Shown in pieces: positions 1 to 8,150 of a stretch of 64,000 bases of DNA. Both the position numbers and the translations under genes were made by a program. Source of the stretch: Syntrophorhabdaceae bacterium (GTDB lineage Bacteria; Desulfobacterota; Syntrophorhabdia; Syntrophorhabdales; Syntrophorhabdaceae); NCBI GenBank assembly GCA_036504895.1, contig DASXUJ010000054.1, forward strand, positions 21,387 through 85,386, given 5' to 3'. Position 1 is the stretch's first letter. The number at the start of each line of letters is the position of its first letter. Under the pieces are notes generated by a model. That model worked only from the letters and a program-made list of their open reading frames with translations. It was not told where the DNA came from and did not search any database.

Positions 1-624
1 AACAGGATTATGGCGGTCGTAAGCCTCTGCATTTCCGGATATTATGCATGCAATGTGCTACGCCATATGATCAGCCCCGGTATGAATGTGGGCTACACGC
101 GCATGCTTCTCTTCGCCTGTCTGGCCACCATTCCACTCGTTTTTCTTCTCCTCATGGTAGGAGGGAAAGACCGTCTGCTTTTCTTTTTCACCCACCGACG
201 GGAAATGATCGGAGGCGGCCCGGCGGCCATATTACTCCTGGCGGGTCTCGTCCTCGTCCTGATCTTCCTGCCGGTGGGAATGCTCGTGGGGATCTGGTTC
301 GGTATGGGATTCCATTTCGGCTCCCTTTTTCTCCTCTACTTTGTTCCCCTCATTATTCGTCTCATCTTCGGTTCGACAAAGGATTCAATACTGGCCGCCA
401 TAATCCAGGGGCTAACCTTTTTCTTCTCATTTTTTCTGGGCATATGCCTGGTCGCCATTCTTGAACGGTATTTCTGGGGAGCGGACACTTATGGCGAACA
501 TTTTCAACTCCTGTGGCCCGGCTACCGCGATGCCGCCAAAGTCTTCTTTAGTGTGTCCATTTTTGCCCTTCTCAATCAATTGATGGAATTCCGGCACGCC
601 CTCGTCTCCCTGTTTGCCAGGTGA
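1..624 (+). CDS. Polytopic membrane protein, 5' end outside window
   Basis: The frame is open to the left edge (codons before the first ATG at 10 are sense), so the real start probably lies upstream. About 204 residues are visible. They hold four to five hydrophobic segments (roughly residues 30-50, 70-95, 100-120, 130-155 and 180-195 from the ATG at 10) separated by short charged loops, so it is an inner-membrane protein. I recognise no family motif. The gene ends in FAR and is followed by about 225 bases with no convincing gene before the lipoprotein at 851. Confidence 0.5.
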   Translation, partial: NRIMAVVSLCISGYYACNVLRHMISPGMNVGYTRMLLFACLATIPLVFLLLMVGGKDRLLFFFTHRREMIGGGPAAILLLAGLVLVLIFLPVGMLVGIWFGMGFHFGSLFLLYFVPLIIRLIFGSTKDSILAAIIQGLTFFFSFFLGICLVAILERYFWGADTYGEHFQLLWPGYRDAAKVFFSVSIFALLNQLMEFRHALVSLFAR

Positions 625-850
625 TGAAGGGGAGGGTGCGCGTCAATCGGATCCCTTGGCGTTTTTTAAGAACTTTACATTTAACAGGGGGTATATTATC
701 ATCTGTAGCAGGATGTAGTGCAGCATTTTTCACTGAAAGACAGTGTGAATTTCTTCCGCCCATGGTCAGTGGCCGCGGGCGAAGAGTGCCTCGGGGGAGA
801 GATCCTTGCCGTCAGAACCGATACGACGTTTAATTGAAGAGGTGTTTAAA

Positions 851-1471
851 ATGAAAAAGGGTATCTTTTTTGCTATCATCGCTTTTATTCTGACTTCATG
901 CACGGTAGGCCCCGTTCATATGGCGAAGACGGAAGAGGAGAGCTTCAAGAACTCTTACGATGAAGTCCAGCTCAAAAACCTGTATGACAGGAATAAGCCC
1001 CTTTTACGAGATATTTATGCAAGGCTCAGGGCATCCCAGATAAATATCTACCGAGAAGGGATCGGCTTCACCACTTTGAAAGACCCGAAGAATAACGGCC
1101 ATTATTACTTGATGGTGAATGTGAGGCCCCCGGAGATCGTCTTCGACGAGAGTACATCCAAACCGGAGCAGCGGTTTTCGAAGGTGATGGGCGCCTATTT
1201 TGAGAAATACCTGCTCTACATCAAGAAATCGGATATCGAGGCTGCCGGCGTCGAGGGCCTCTCTTTCGGCGTCTACTGGCCTGTCCGTGATTATTCCCAG
1301 TGCAGGGAAAACGGCGGATTTCTCGAGTATGTCATCCTCCACCTGTCGAAGGATGACCTCAACAGCCTGTACGCCCGGAACAAAACCTTTGCGGAGCTTG
1401 CCGCCCAGTCAGAGGTGATCGCAAGCCTCGACCTCAAGGCACCGACCCATATGAAAGCCGTCTATAAGTGA
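851..1471 (+). CDS. Putative lipoprotein, 206 aa
   Basis: The product starts MKKGIF, has a short hydrophobic signal and a lipobox LTSC with Cys17, so it is predicted to be exported and lipid-anchored. The ATG at 851 is preferred over upstream in-frame starts because it places the signal peptide at the N-terminus and has the purine-rich stretch AAGAGG just upstream. The mature part is soluble and mixed alpha/beta-looking; I recognise no domain. A perfect GC-rich hairpin follows the stop. The function is unknown and the lipoprotein call rests on the signal alone. Confidence 0.75.
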   Translation: MKKGIFFAIIAFILTSCTVGPVHMAKTEEESFKNSYDEVQLKNLYDRNKPLLRDIYARLRASQINIYREGIGFTTLKDPKNNGHYYLMVNVRPPEIVFDESTSKPEQRFSKVMGAYFEKYLLYIKKSDIEAAGVEGLSFGVYWPVRDYSQCRENGGFLEYVILHLSKDDLNSLYARNKTFAELAAQSEVIASLDLKAPTHMKAVYK

Positions 1472-1476
1472 TCCGT

Positions 1477-1504
1477 GCCGGAGGGGCGTGCGGCGCCCCT
1501 CCGG
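1477..1504 (+). terminator. GC-rich hairpin after lipoprotein gene
   Basis: An 11-bp perfect stem, GCCGGAGGGGC pairing with GCCCCTCCGGC, starts 5 bases after the stop codon. There is no long T-run after it, so it may be a weak intrinsic terminator or an mRNA-stabilising hairpin. Confidence 0.5.
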
Positions 1505-1601
1505 CGCCTTTGCCCGCCGAACCTGCATTGTCTACCTTCTCTAATGGATTTTTTTGTCGAAATATCTTAATTTATTCAGTTTAGGAGACGATGAACAGAA
1601 T

Positions 1602-2276
1602 ATGACTTTTCGACCTGGAATAAATACGCGGATAGTCACGGAGATCGATCTCATGAAAGAGATCATCCATGTGAAGAATTCGATCGTCTACGAGGTGAAC
1701 GGCCGGACCGTGATCATGGCCCAGACCGACCCTCCCATATTGAAATCGATGCTGAACAGGGAGTTCATCGTCACCTACCTTATTCATGAGAAGGGCGAGG
1801 CCGTCCGCTACGGATTTCCTGCCGTGCTCGTCAGGTTCCTCGAGGGGTATAAACTTAATTCATCCCAGGAAGTGACGGCCCTCGAGGTCTCCATGAGGGT
1901 GGAGCCTTCGCCCTACAGTATACGGATGTTCTATCGGGTGGAGCCGACCGGAAGGAGTAACCTGGCCTTAAGCGTCTTTCATAAACAGGTCAATATCCTC
2001 GATATCTCCCTGGGGGGCGCGCGTTTCAGCCACGACAAGCGTTTTGTCTTTGAGCCGGACCGCAAAGTGGAGCTTTACATGACGCTGGAAGGAAAAACAT
2101 ATAATCTGGACGGCCGGATTCTTAGGACCTGGGAAGGAGAAAACGAGCGCTTTAAGCATGAGCTCGGTTTCGCGTCGGTCGAATTCCTGAATATGACGAG
2201 GACCCTCGAGCATGCGTTATCGCGAAAAATAAGAGAGATAGAGAGGGATAACCGTTTCAACGAAGTCTTCCCTTAG
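1602..2276 (+). CDS. PilZ-domain protein (c-di-GMP receptor-like)
   Basis: The protein is about 224 residues. The N-terminal half begins FRPG and resembles the YcgR-type N-terminal beta domain. The C-terminal half looks like PilZ: a basic segment followed by NILDISLGGARF, which matches the D/NxSxxG signature, then a beta-rich stretch. PilZ domains bind cyclic di-GMP and tune motility, adhesion or polysaccharide export; the target here is unknown. The YR..R arginine motif is weak (FYRVEPTGR). Start choice is uncertain: an in-frame TTG at 1554 adds 16 residues, while the ATG at 1602 has TAGGAG 14 bases upstream. Confidence 0.7.
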   Translation: MTFRPGINTRIVTEIDLMKEIIHVKNSIVYEVNGRTVIMAQTDPPILKSMLNREFIVTYLIHEKGEAVRYGFPAVLVRFLEGYKLNSSQEVTALEVSMRVEPSPYSIRMFYRVEPTGRSNLALSVFHKQVNILDISLGGARFSHDKRFVFEPDRKVELYMTLEGKTYNLDGRILRTWEGENERFKHELGFASVEFLNMTRTLEHALSRKIREIERDNRFNEVFP

Positions 2277-2342
2277 CCCGCCGGAATGACCCGGATGCCC
2301 TTCCCGCTACTTCCTGAAGGCGATCTTATAGAAGGAGAATCA

Positions 2343-2933
2343 ATGGCGTTACGAAAAATTGCACCCTTGGGCTGTCCCACCCTGCGGATGAAGGCATCTT
2401 CCGTAGACGACGGGGGGTCGCCGGAGGTCCGGAGCCTCATCGAAGATATGATGGAGACCCTTGCCGATTCGGGCGGCGTAGGTATCGCCGCGCCCCAGGT
2501 GGACGTCTCTTTGCGGCTCTTTATTATGGTAATAAATCTAAATGATCCCGATCCCGGCACACCCGGGCCGGAGGCGGTAGTCATGATTAATCCCCTCATC
2601 ACCGGCCACTCCGACGAAATCGAAAAGGACTGGGAAGGATGCCTGAGCATTCCGGGTATTCGGGGAGTAGTCCCCAGGTTTACCTCGATTACGATAAAAT
2701 ATACGGGTGAGGAGGGCGCTGAGGAAGAACGGGAATTTCACGGTTTTGCTGCACGGGTATGCCAGCATGAATACGATCACCTGGAAGGGCTCACCTATCT
2801 CGACCGACTGGAAGGGGTGGAAGATATCGTATCCGAGCTTTGGCTGGAGGAGCGTTCTTCTCAGGACGGGTCGTCCGAAGTTGTGGAAGTAGGAGAGATT
2901 GCGGGAATGGCGTCAGGAAAAACCGATGTTTGA
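2343..2933 (+). CDS. def: Peptide deformylase
   Basis: This 196-residue enzyme removes the N-formyl group from nascent proteins in the cytoplasm. All three family motifs are present: GGVGIAAPQ (residues 44-52), EGCLS (98-102) and QHEYDH (141-146). The metal ligands would be Cys100, His142 and His146, with Glu143 catalytic. The ATG at 2343 follows GAAGGAGA and places the first motif at the usual distance; an upstream in-frame start at 2286 is less likely. It carries a roughly 30-residue tail beyond the catalytic core. Its stop overlaps the start of the next small gene. No formyltransferase gene (fmt), the common partner, is seen nearby. Confidence 0.92.
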   Translation: MALRKIAPLGCPTLRMKASSVDDGGSPEVRSLIEDMMETLADSGGVGIAAPQVDVSLRLFIMVINLNDPDPGTPGPEAVVMINPLITGHSDEIEKDWEGCLSIPGIRGVVPRFTSITIKYTGEEGAEEEREFHGFAARVCQHEYDHLEGLTYLDRLEGVEDIVSELWLEERSSQDGSSEVVEVGEIAGMASGKTDV

Positions 2934-3144
2934 GAGTATATTCTCCGGTTTGTCGGAACACGATAAGTATGAGATCACCGGGTGGGCTTTCAGCTACCTG
3001 ATGACGACCAACCTCACCGTAGCGGATTGCGTGGTGAAAGCCGTCAAGCATTGCAAACCGAAGAAAGTAAGGGAGGACGGCTCTCTCAAGATATCGAGGT
3101 CGACATTCATCGAGCTCCAGCTGCGGGTCAAAAATATGCTGTAA
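2926..3144 (+). CDS. Small conserved-looking protein, 72 aa
   Basis: This begins MFESIFSG at an ATG inside the last codons of the deformylase gene, an overlap that suggests translational coupling. GTCAGGAA lies just upstream as a possible ribosome site. The product is soluble, with mixed helix and a basic C-terminal half (KPKKVREDG). I recognise no family. It could be a small nucleic-acid-binding or regulatory protein, but nothing in the sequence proves this. Confidence 0.5.
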   Translation: MFESIFSGLSEHDKYEITGWAFSYLMTTNLTVADCVVKAVKHCKPKKVREDGSLKISRSTFIELQLRVKNML

Positions 3145-3269
3145 TTCCAATTCCAAATCAAAGATGAAATCGAGGCGCTGAGGAAGGAGCGACGCAGGTG
3201 TACTTTACAGTACACCGAGGAACAGATGACGAGTGCAACGAAGAGAGCGCTTTGAGTTGGAATTGGAAT
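3143..3269. repeat. Palindromic intergenic repeat with GTACT core
   Basis: The element has perfect 13-base outer arms (ATTCCAATTCCAA at 3144-3156, complement at 3257-3269), themselves built of hexamer repeats. In the centre is a 7-bp hairpin, GTGTACT/AGTACAC (3198-3215), followed by GAGGAA, GACG and CAACG at fixed spacing. The same core with different outer arms occurs inverted at 55525-55643. It lies between convergent genes and may act as a bidirectional terminator or be a mobile palindromic element. Confidence 0.7.
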
Positions 3270-3279
3270 AAAGCGAAAG

Positions 3280-3678
3280 TTACGCCCTGGGGTTGTTCCT
3301 GTCCAGCCAGATCCCGATATGCCTGCATTCGCGGGGAAGAGTGCGGCAGTAACCTGCTTCATCCTTGCTTTCAGTGCAGTTTGCACAGATCTTCCAGTGG
3401 CCGCATGTCACCGTGGAGATGAGATGGGTCTCACATTCGAGGCACCAAAGATATCCGCATGCCACGCAGAGGCCCACCGTCGGATCGGCAATTCCCTTTA
3501 CCCCATTACAATCTATTGTCCGGGAGCCGCCGCACCGGGGACATTGCTTTGCCTCGGGGTCGTGAGCGCCTGCCTCGGAAAGAGGCTGGTTTTCTACAGA
3601 ACGGTCCAGCGCCTTTTGGACCTTCGGAGGAAGGAGGTCCCACATGTTTCGAAGATGGGTTCGGTCGGATTTAGCCAT
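3280..3678 (-). CDS. Cysteine-rich zinc-ribbon-like protein, 132 aa
   Basis: The N-terminal 40 residues are charged and helical. The rest holds four CxxC pairs (CPRC, CVAC, CLEC, CANC) plus further Cys and His, arranged like two treble-clef or zinc-ribbon knuckles. Such small proteins bind zinc and often contact nucleic acid or partner proteins; the specific role is unknown. It sits alone on the minus strand, about 50 bases before the 3' end of the cysteine synthase gene, so it lies downstream of it on the same strand and could be co-transcribed. Confidence 0.6.
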   Translation of the reverse strand: MAKSDRTHLRNMWDLLPPKVQKALDRSVENQPLSEAGAHDPEAKQCPRCGGSRTIDCNGVKGIADPTVGLCVACGYLWCLECETHLISTVTCGHWKICANCTESKDEAGYCRTLPRECRHIGIWLDRNNPRA

Positions 3679-3726
3679 TGGTGCTCGTCCTTTTTCTTTT
3701 AATATGTGCGCCTGAAGGCGGCTGCA

Positions 3727-4635
3727 TCAGGGCGGGCATTTGGCGCAGACCGATCTGAACTGCATGGTGCTGAGGTACCGGTCTCCCCGGTCGGGCAGTA
3801 TGACCACGATAATACCGTGTTCCAGCTCTCTCGCCTTTTTAAGCGCTACCGCAACCGCGGCGCCCGCGGAGGTGCCGACAAAAAGTCCTTCTTTCTGGGC
3901 GAGAAGGCGTGTCACTTCGAATGCCTCCCCATCCTCCACCATGACCTTCTCGGTCAGTTCCTCGGGGTGATAAATATGAGGGACCATAGACTCCGTCATA
4001 TTCTTGAGCCCCTGGATGGTGTGGCCCATTACAGGCTCGACACCCACGACCTTTACCGCGGGTTTGACCGATTTCAGGTACCGGCCGGTACCCATGAGCG
4101 TGCCCGTGGTGCCCATGCCGGCAATGAATACATCCACCTCGCCCTTTGTCTGACTGAAGATCTCCGGGCCGGTGGTCTCAAAATGGGCAAGGACGTTATC
4201 GTTGTTGTCGTACTGGTTGGGCATGAAGTATTTCTCGGGCTCCGTCTCAAGGAGCCTGAGCGCCTTTTTTATGGCCCCGTCAATATTCTCCTTTGCAGGG
4301 GTGAGGAATACATGGGAGCCGAGCCCCTCGAGGATGAGCCTTCTTTCACTGCTCACGCACTCAGGCATACAAAGCTCTACCGTATATCCCTTCGCCGCCC
4401 CTATCATCGCAATGGCGATGCCTGTGTTTCCAGAGGTGGCTTCGAGAATTATCTTATCCCGAGTAAGCTCTCCCCGTTCCTCTGCCTTCGTGATCATATA
4501 GAGGGCCGGCCTGTCCTTCACCGAGCCTCCGGGATTGCATCCTTCGAGTTTGCAGAGGACCTTCACCTCCGGGTTCGGAACGATGTTCATAAGCTCGACA
4601 AGGGGCGTATTCCCTATGGCCGAAAGTACATTCAT
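3727..4635 (-). CDS. cysM: PLP-dependent cysteine synthase family protein
   Basis: This 302-residue protein has the fold-type II hallmarks of O-acetylserine (or O-phosphoserine) sulfhydrylase: NPGGSVKDRPA with Lys40 as the PLP lysine, TSGNTG (67-72) binding the substrate carboxylate, GMGTTGT binding the cofactor phosphate, and a late GTSAGA loop. It would make cysteine from an activated serine and sulfide in the cytoplasm. The ATG at 4635 follows GGAGG at ideal spacing, so upstream starts are rejected. The C-terminus ends CAKCPP, an unusual paired cysteine tail that may be redox- or metal-active. Cystathionine beta-synthase-like roles are possible; the CysM name is by similarity. Confidence 0.88.
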   Translation of the reverse strand: MNVLSAIGNTPLVELMNIVPNPEVKVLCKLEGCNPGGSVKDRPALYMITKAEERGELTRDKIILEATSGNTGIAIAMIGAAKGYTVELCMPECVSSERRLILEGLGSHVFLTPAKENIDGAIKKALRLLETEPEKYFMPNQYDNNDNVLAHFETTGPEIFSQTKGEVDVFIAGMGTTGTLMGTGRYLKSVKPAVKVVGVEPVMGHTIQGLKNMTESMVPHIYHPEELTEKVMVEDGEAFEVTRLLAQKEGLFVGTSAGAAVAVALKKARELEHGIIVVILPDRGDRYLSTMQFRSVCAKCPP

Positions 4636-4756
4636 AAAAAGCCTCCACACTAATCCATCCGTGTCGTGTCGGAAAAGATTATCAGAATAAGAGAAGCGAA
4701 ACAAGTGGCTGTCTCAAAACCGGTCAATCAGAGAAGCGAGCGAGAGCGGCCGCTCC

Positions 4757-4784
4757 TTGACAAGGACCTGATGAGAATTATACT
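4757..4784 (+). promoter_or_regulatory. Sigma-70-type promoter
   Basis: TTGACA (4757-4762), a 16-base spacer and TATACT (4779-4784) lie about 50 bases before the carboxymuconolactone decarboxylase-like gene at 4838. Confidence 0.6.
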
Positions 4785-4837
4785 AGATATTTAAGGTATT
4801 TTCAAATCCGGGACCCCCGCGGAAAAGGAGGGTGAAT

Positions 4838-5152
4838 ATGAAGGATATTCACGAGATCTTCACCACTTTCAAAGAGGAATTTCCCCTTATCTATGACAAA
4901 CATGAAGCCCTCGGGGCGGAGATCCATGAAAGGTCCGGCTCCTTGCCCGAGAAGGTCAGGTGGCTTGTGAAGATCGCAGTATCGGGGGCCACAGGTCACC
5001 GGGTAGCCTTAGAGACCCATATTGCGAAGGGAAGGGAAGCGGGCCTTACGGATGAAGAGATGAAACATGCCCTCCTCCTCCTTATCCCCACCGTGGGATT
5101 CCCCACTTTCATGGAAGCCTATTCCACACTATGCAAAACCCGCGTGCCCTGA
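4838..5152 (+). CDS. Carboxymuconolactone decarboxylase/AhpD-like protein
   Basis: A 104-residue all-helical protein matching the CMD/AhpD fold, with the typical ETHIAKGREAGLTDEEM stretch after the active-site helix. The usual redox pair CxxC is absent: where CxxCxxxH is expected the sequence reads GHRVALETH, keeping only the His. It is therefore unlikely to be an AhpD-type peroxidase partner and may be a decarboxylase-like or non-catalytic member. The ATG at 4838 has AAGGAGGG just upstream. A sigma-70 promoter lies at 4757-4784. Confidence 0.8.
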   Translation: MKDIHEIFTTFKEEFPLIYDKHEALGAEIHERSGSLPEKVRWLVKIAVSGATGHRVALETHIAKGREAGLTDEEMKHALLLLIPTVGFPTFMEAYSTLCKTRVP

Positions 5153-5203
5153 AATGGGCTCCTTCGCGAAAGAGCCTTACCTGAAAATATCCAGGGGTGA
5201 GGA

Positions 5204-6103
5204 TTGCTGAAAGAGCTGAGCAGGGTGATCGATAAGCTGGGGTGGATGAGGGAGCATCACATCTGGCCCAACGGGCTCAGATATCTCTGGACCGATGCCT
5301 TCGGCGTGGCCCTCCTCACGTCCCTTTATAAGGAGACGGGGGAGGCACATTATCTTCACGAGGCGGAATGGGTGGTAAAGGAGGTCTATCGGGTCCTCGG
5401 CAGGCCGAAAGGCATAAGGATCGGCGAGGAGCCGGACAGGGACGGTCAGTACTACCACTATCTTATCATGTGGATCTTCGCGCTCGGCGAGCTTGGGAAA
5501 GTGAAACCCGAGTACAGGGAGATCGCCGTCGATCTTGCCTGGGAGATTCACCACGCATTCGTAATCCCTGAAAAGGGGGTCATATGGAAGATGAAGGAGG
5601 ACCTGAGCGGTCCCTATCCTGGCTCCGGATTGGGTGGAATAGACCATTTCGACGGATATGTGGTCTACCGGCTCCTCGATCCTCACGGACTCGCACAGGA
5701 GATCAAGGAGATGGAAAAGCTGGTGGAAAAGACGTACCGGGACCTCGTGGTCACTCAGGACCTGGGCCTCGGCATGATGCTCTGGACCACGCATTTTTTC
5801 CCGGAGGAGCCGTGGGCTTTATTGCAGAAGGAGCGCTGTCTGGAGACCCTCGAAACCATGTGGGTAGATCCACCCGGCTACTTCTGCCGCGAACCCTATC
5901 TCCGCCACATGAAGTTCGCCTTCACCAACTACGGCGTCTCCCTGGGCCTCCAATCAGTAGGCAAAATGGCCGACAAGGTGGATAAGCTGAACAATTTCTT
6001 CGAGACCTACCATTCCGGGGACGAATACGACACCAACGCCATAACCCACGTAATGAGCTGCAACTCCCGGTTCCCGGGATGCCTTATAAGCGACGGCTTA
6101 TAA
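5204..6103 (+). CDS. Six-hairpin (alpha/alpha)-barrel-like protein, unknown function
   Basis: This 299-residue protein is rich in Trp, Tyr and His and in paired helices (for example WTDAFGVALL, YYHYLIMWIFALGELGK, FAFTNYGVSLGLQ), like the (alpha/alpha)6 toroid of six-hairpin glycosidases and epimerases. No catalytic signature could be assigned. The start is a TTG at 5204 after GGGGTGAGGA; the next in-frame ATG is about 40 bases later. It lies 51 bases after the AhpD-like gene and probably shares its transcript. A perfect hairpin overlaps its stop codon. Confidence 0.65.
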   Translation: MLKELSRVIDKLGWMREHHIWPNGLRYLWTDAFGVALLTSLYKETGEAHYLHEAEWVVKEVYRVLGRPKGIRIGEEPDRDGQYYHYLIMWIFALGELGKVKPEYREIAVDLAWEIHHAFVIPEKGVIWKMKEDLSGPYPGSGLGGIDHFDGYVVYRLLDPHGLAQEIKEMEKLVEKTYRDLVVTQDLGLGMMLWTTHFFPEEPWALLQKERCLETLETMWVDPPGYFCREPYLRHMKFAFTNYGVSLGLQSVGKMADKVDKLNNFFETYHSGDEYDTNAITHVMSCNSRFPGCLISDGL

Positions 6104-6106
6104 GGC
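6081..6106 (+). terminator. Perfect hairpin spanning a stop codon
   Basis: GCCTTATAAGC (6081-6091), loop GACG, GCTTATAAGGC (6096-6106): an 11-bp perfect stem that includes the stop codon of the preceding gene. No T-run follows, so it may protect the mRNA end or slow release rather than terminate. Confidence 0.45.
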
Positions 6107-6211
6107 AGTCTCTAGTCTCTAGTAACGGCAAGACAATGAGAAGGCAGCCCCAGTTACAACCTGCAAAAGTCACCGTTTTTGTTTTTCACTAGAGACTAGC
6201 GACTAGAGACT
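6107..6211. repeat. Heptad micro-repeat palindrome (AGTCTCT family)
   Basis: The left arm is tandem heptamers AGTCTCT (6107-6123); the right arm is the complement with one variant heptamer (6188-6211), enclosing about 64 bases. The same family occurs at 50519 (left half only) and 52185-52327 inside the phage-like cluster, and as a fragment near 8127-8145. A long hairpin would form in RNA or extruded DNA. Confidence 0.7.
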
Positions 6212-6303
6212 GGTTCTCTTGACTCCCGGATGATTCGCGGGTTATCTTAATTGCTCAAAGGTAGGGATGGATTTGCGGACATGCATGCATTATAGGAATA
6301 AAT

Positions 6304-7500
6304 ATGGAAAGACCGAAATTACGCTGGATTGAGGCGTCGCCCATCGTGCACGAAGGGGAGGAGATGATACTCTTACGGGACTCGGAGGGTATAGTCGAAC
6401 AGGCCCTCATTGTGTCGAGGCCCACCGCCTTTCTTCTTTCTCTTATGGACGGCACGAGGACCCTGGAGGAGATTCAGGGCGATTACGGAAAGATCGCCGG
6501 CGGCATGATTGACCTGGAACGGATTCGAGAGGTGGTCCTCGCCATGGACTCGAACCTCTTTCTCATGAACCGGAAGTATCTGAGCCGGTTTGACGAGATA
6601 AAGAAGGCCTACGAGGACGCCCCGGTGAGAGAATCGTCCCTCGCCGGGAAAAGCTATCCCGGCGAGTCCGCCGATCTCCTCGCCTATCTTGACGATATGC
6701 TTACCCTCCCGTCAAAAAAGCCCGAGGGTTCGATTACGGGAATCCTCGCGCCCCACATCGATTACGGTCGGGGCAAAGAGGTATACCGGCAGGTGTACGC
6801 CTATCTCAGGGGCGCCCAAAGACCTTTAATAGTGATATTCGGCACGTGCCACGGTTACGCGGAAGGAATGCTCCATATTTCCACAAAAGGCTTCGCTACC
6901 CCCTTGGGCGTGGTCCCTGCCTGCGCGGGGGTGTGCGATCTCGTGCGGTCCCACCGGGACCTGAAAGGGTGCGTGAACGAATGGCCCCATAGAAACGAGC
7001 ATTCCATCGAGCTTCAGCTTCCACTCATCCAGCACCTGTGTGCCGGCGCCCCTGTCGAAATCCTCCCTATCCTGACCGGTTCCATGCACGAGTACATTGT
7101 GGGTAATAAAGGACTCGAGGAAGAGGAGATGAGCCGCCTGGTCGAAGGGCTGAGAGAGGTGCTCAAGGAGTACGGCAAACCCTGCCTTCTCCTTTCCGGT
7201 GCGGACCTCGCCCACATAGGGGCACAGTTCGGAGACCCTTCGCCCCTCGACGGGGAGACCCTCGCCCGCTCAAAAGAAAGAGACGAAGCGATTCTCCGGC
7301 ACGTGGAAAAGGTCGATGGCCGGGCATTTTTCGAAGAGGTCAGGGCGGAACAGGATAAAAGAAGGATATGCGGGCTCACGTCTATCTACATTCAATTGAA
7401 GCTCCTGGAAGGACACAGGGGTAAAATCATCGACTACGGACAGTGGAGCGACGGACGCTCATCAGTCAGCTTCGCGGGGGCGGTCTTTTACGCACCTTAA
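6304..7500 (+). CDS. Memo-family protein (AmmeMemoRadiSam system protein B)
   Basis: The C-terminal 280 residues match the Memo fold, which is related to class III extradiol dioxygenases: APHIDYGRGKEVY, FGTCHGYAEG and HRNEHSIELQLPLIQ carry the conserved metal-site histidines, and GADLAHIG comes later. The N-terminal 110 residues are an extra helical domain like those in bacterial Memo proteins linked with AMMECR1 and a radical SAM protein. Neither partner is in the window. The biochemical function of this family is not settled. The isochorismatase-like gene follows 65 bases downstream and may be co-transcribed. Confidence 0.85.
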   Translation: MERPKLRWIEASPIVHEGEEMILLRDSEGIVEQALIVSRPTAFLLSLMDGTRTLEEIQGDYGKIAGGMIDLERIREVVLAMDSNLFLMNRKYLSRFDEIKKAYEDAPVRESSLAGKSYPGESADLLAYLDDMLTLPSKKPEGSITGILAPHIDYGRGKEVYRQVYAYLRGAQRPLIVIFGTCHGYAEGMLHISTKGFATPLGVVPACAGVCDLVRSHRDLKGCVNEWPHRNEHSIELQLPLIQHLCAGAPVEILPILTGSMHEYIVGNKGLEEEEMSRLVEGLREVLKEYGKPCLLLSGADLAHIGAQFGDPSPLDGETLARSKERDEAILRHVEKVDGRAFFEEVRAEQDKRRICGLTSIYIQLKLLEGHRGKIIDYGQWSDGRSSVSFAGAVFYAP

Positions 7501-7565
7501 ATTCCATTATCAGCGGATGTTGAAATCGGAAGCCCGGCGAGGGCTTCGGGAAGGATGGAGATAAC

Positions 7566-8123
7566 ATGAAACCGGCGCTGATCCTCATCGATATTCAGAA
7601 GGATTATTTTCCCGGCGGGCGTATGGAATTATCGGGCCCCCTCGAGGCCGCACACGCGGCGAAGACTATCCTCGAGGTCTTCCGGGGGTCTAACCTTCCC
7701 CTCGTTCACATACGCCATGTTTCCCTCTCTGAGAGCGCGACGTTCTTCATTCCCCATACGACGGGCATCGAGTTTCATCCGTCGGTAGAACCCCTTCCCG
7801 AAGAAACAATCCTCACAAAACATTATCCCAACAGTTTCAGGGAGACGGGCCTGGGTGCGCACCTAAGGTCCCTGGCGATCGATACAGTCGTGGTGACCGG
7901 CATGATGTCTCACATGTGCGTCGATGCCACGGTACGGGCCGGTTTTGACGGAGGTTTCAGGTGCCTCGTGACACACGACGCCTGCGCCACGAAAGGGCTC
8001 AGCTTCAACGGCATCGAGGTGCCTGCCCGGGACGTGCATGCGTCTTTCATGGCAGCCCTGGCCGCAGTCTATGCAGACGTTATGGAAAGCAGCAGAGTCA
8101 TAAGTCTCTTAACGCGCCTTTGA
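7566..8123 (+). CDS. Isochorismatase-like cysteine hydrolase
   Basis: This 185-residue protein carries the family's catalytic triad: Asp9 in LIDIQKDYF, Lys85 in ILTKHYPNSF and Cys118 in GMMSHMCVD, preceded by the expected cis-peptide region (VVVTGMM). Family members hydrolyse isochorismate, nicotinamide or other amides and imides in the cytoplasm; the substrate cannot be read from sequence. A Shine-Dalgarno-like GGATGGAGAT precedes the ATG. It follows the Memo-family gene in the same direction. Confidence 0.85.
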   Translation: MKPALILIDIQKDYFPGGRMELSGPLEAAHAAKTILEVFRGSNLPLVHIRHVSLSESATFFIPHTTGIEFHPSVEPLPEETILTKHYPNSFRETGLGAHLRSLAIDTVVVTGMMSHMCVDATVRAGFDGGFRCLVTHDACATKGLSFNGIEVPARDVHASFMAALAAVYADVMESSRVISLLTRL

Positions 8124-8150
8124 TAAGGACTTAGACTATAGAGACTTCCC

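Noticed and set aside
3706..4653. A 315-codon open frame on the plus strand across the cysteine synthase gene
   Set aside because: It is the antisense of a gene with all PLP-enzyme motifs; it has no ribosome site and no recognisable domain. High GC keeps antisense frames open.
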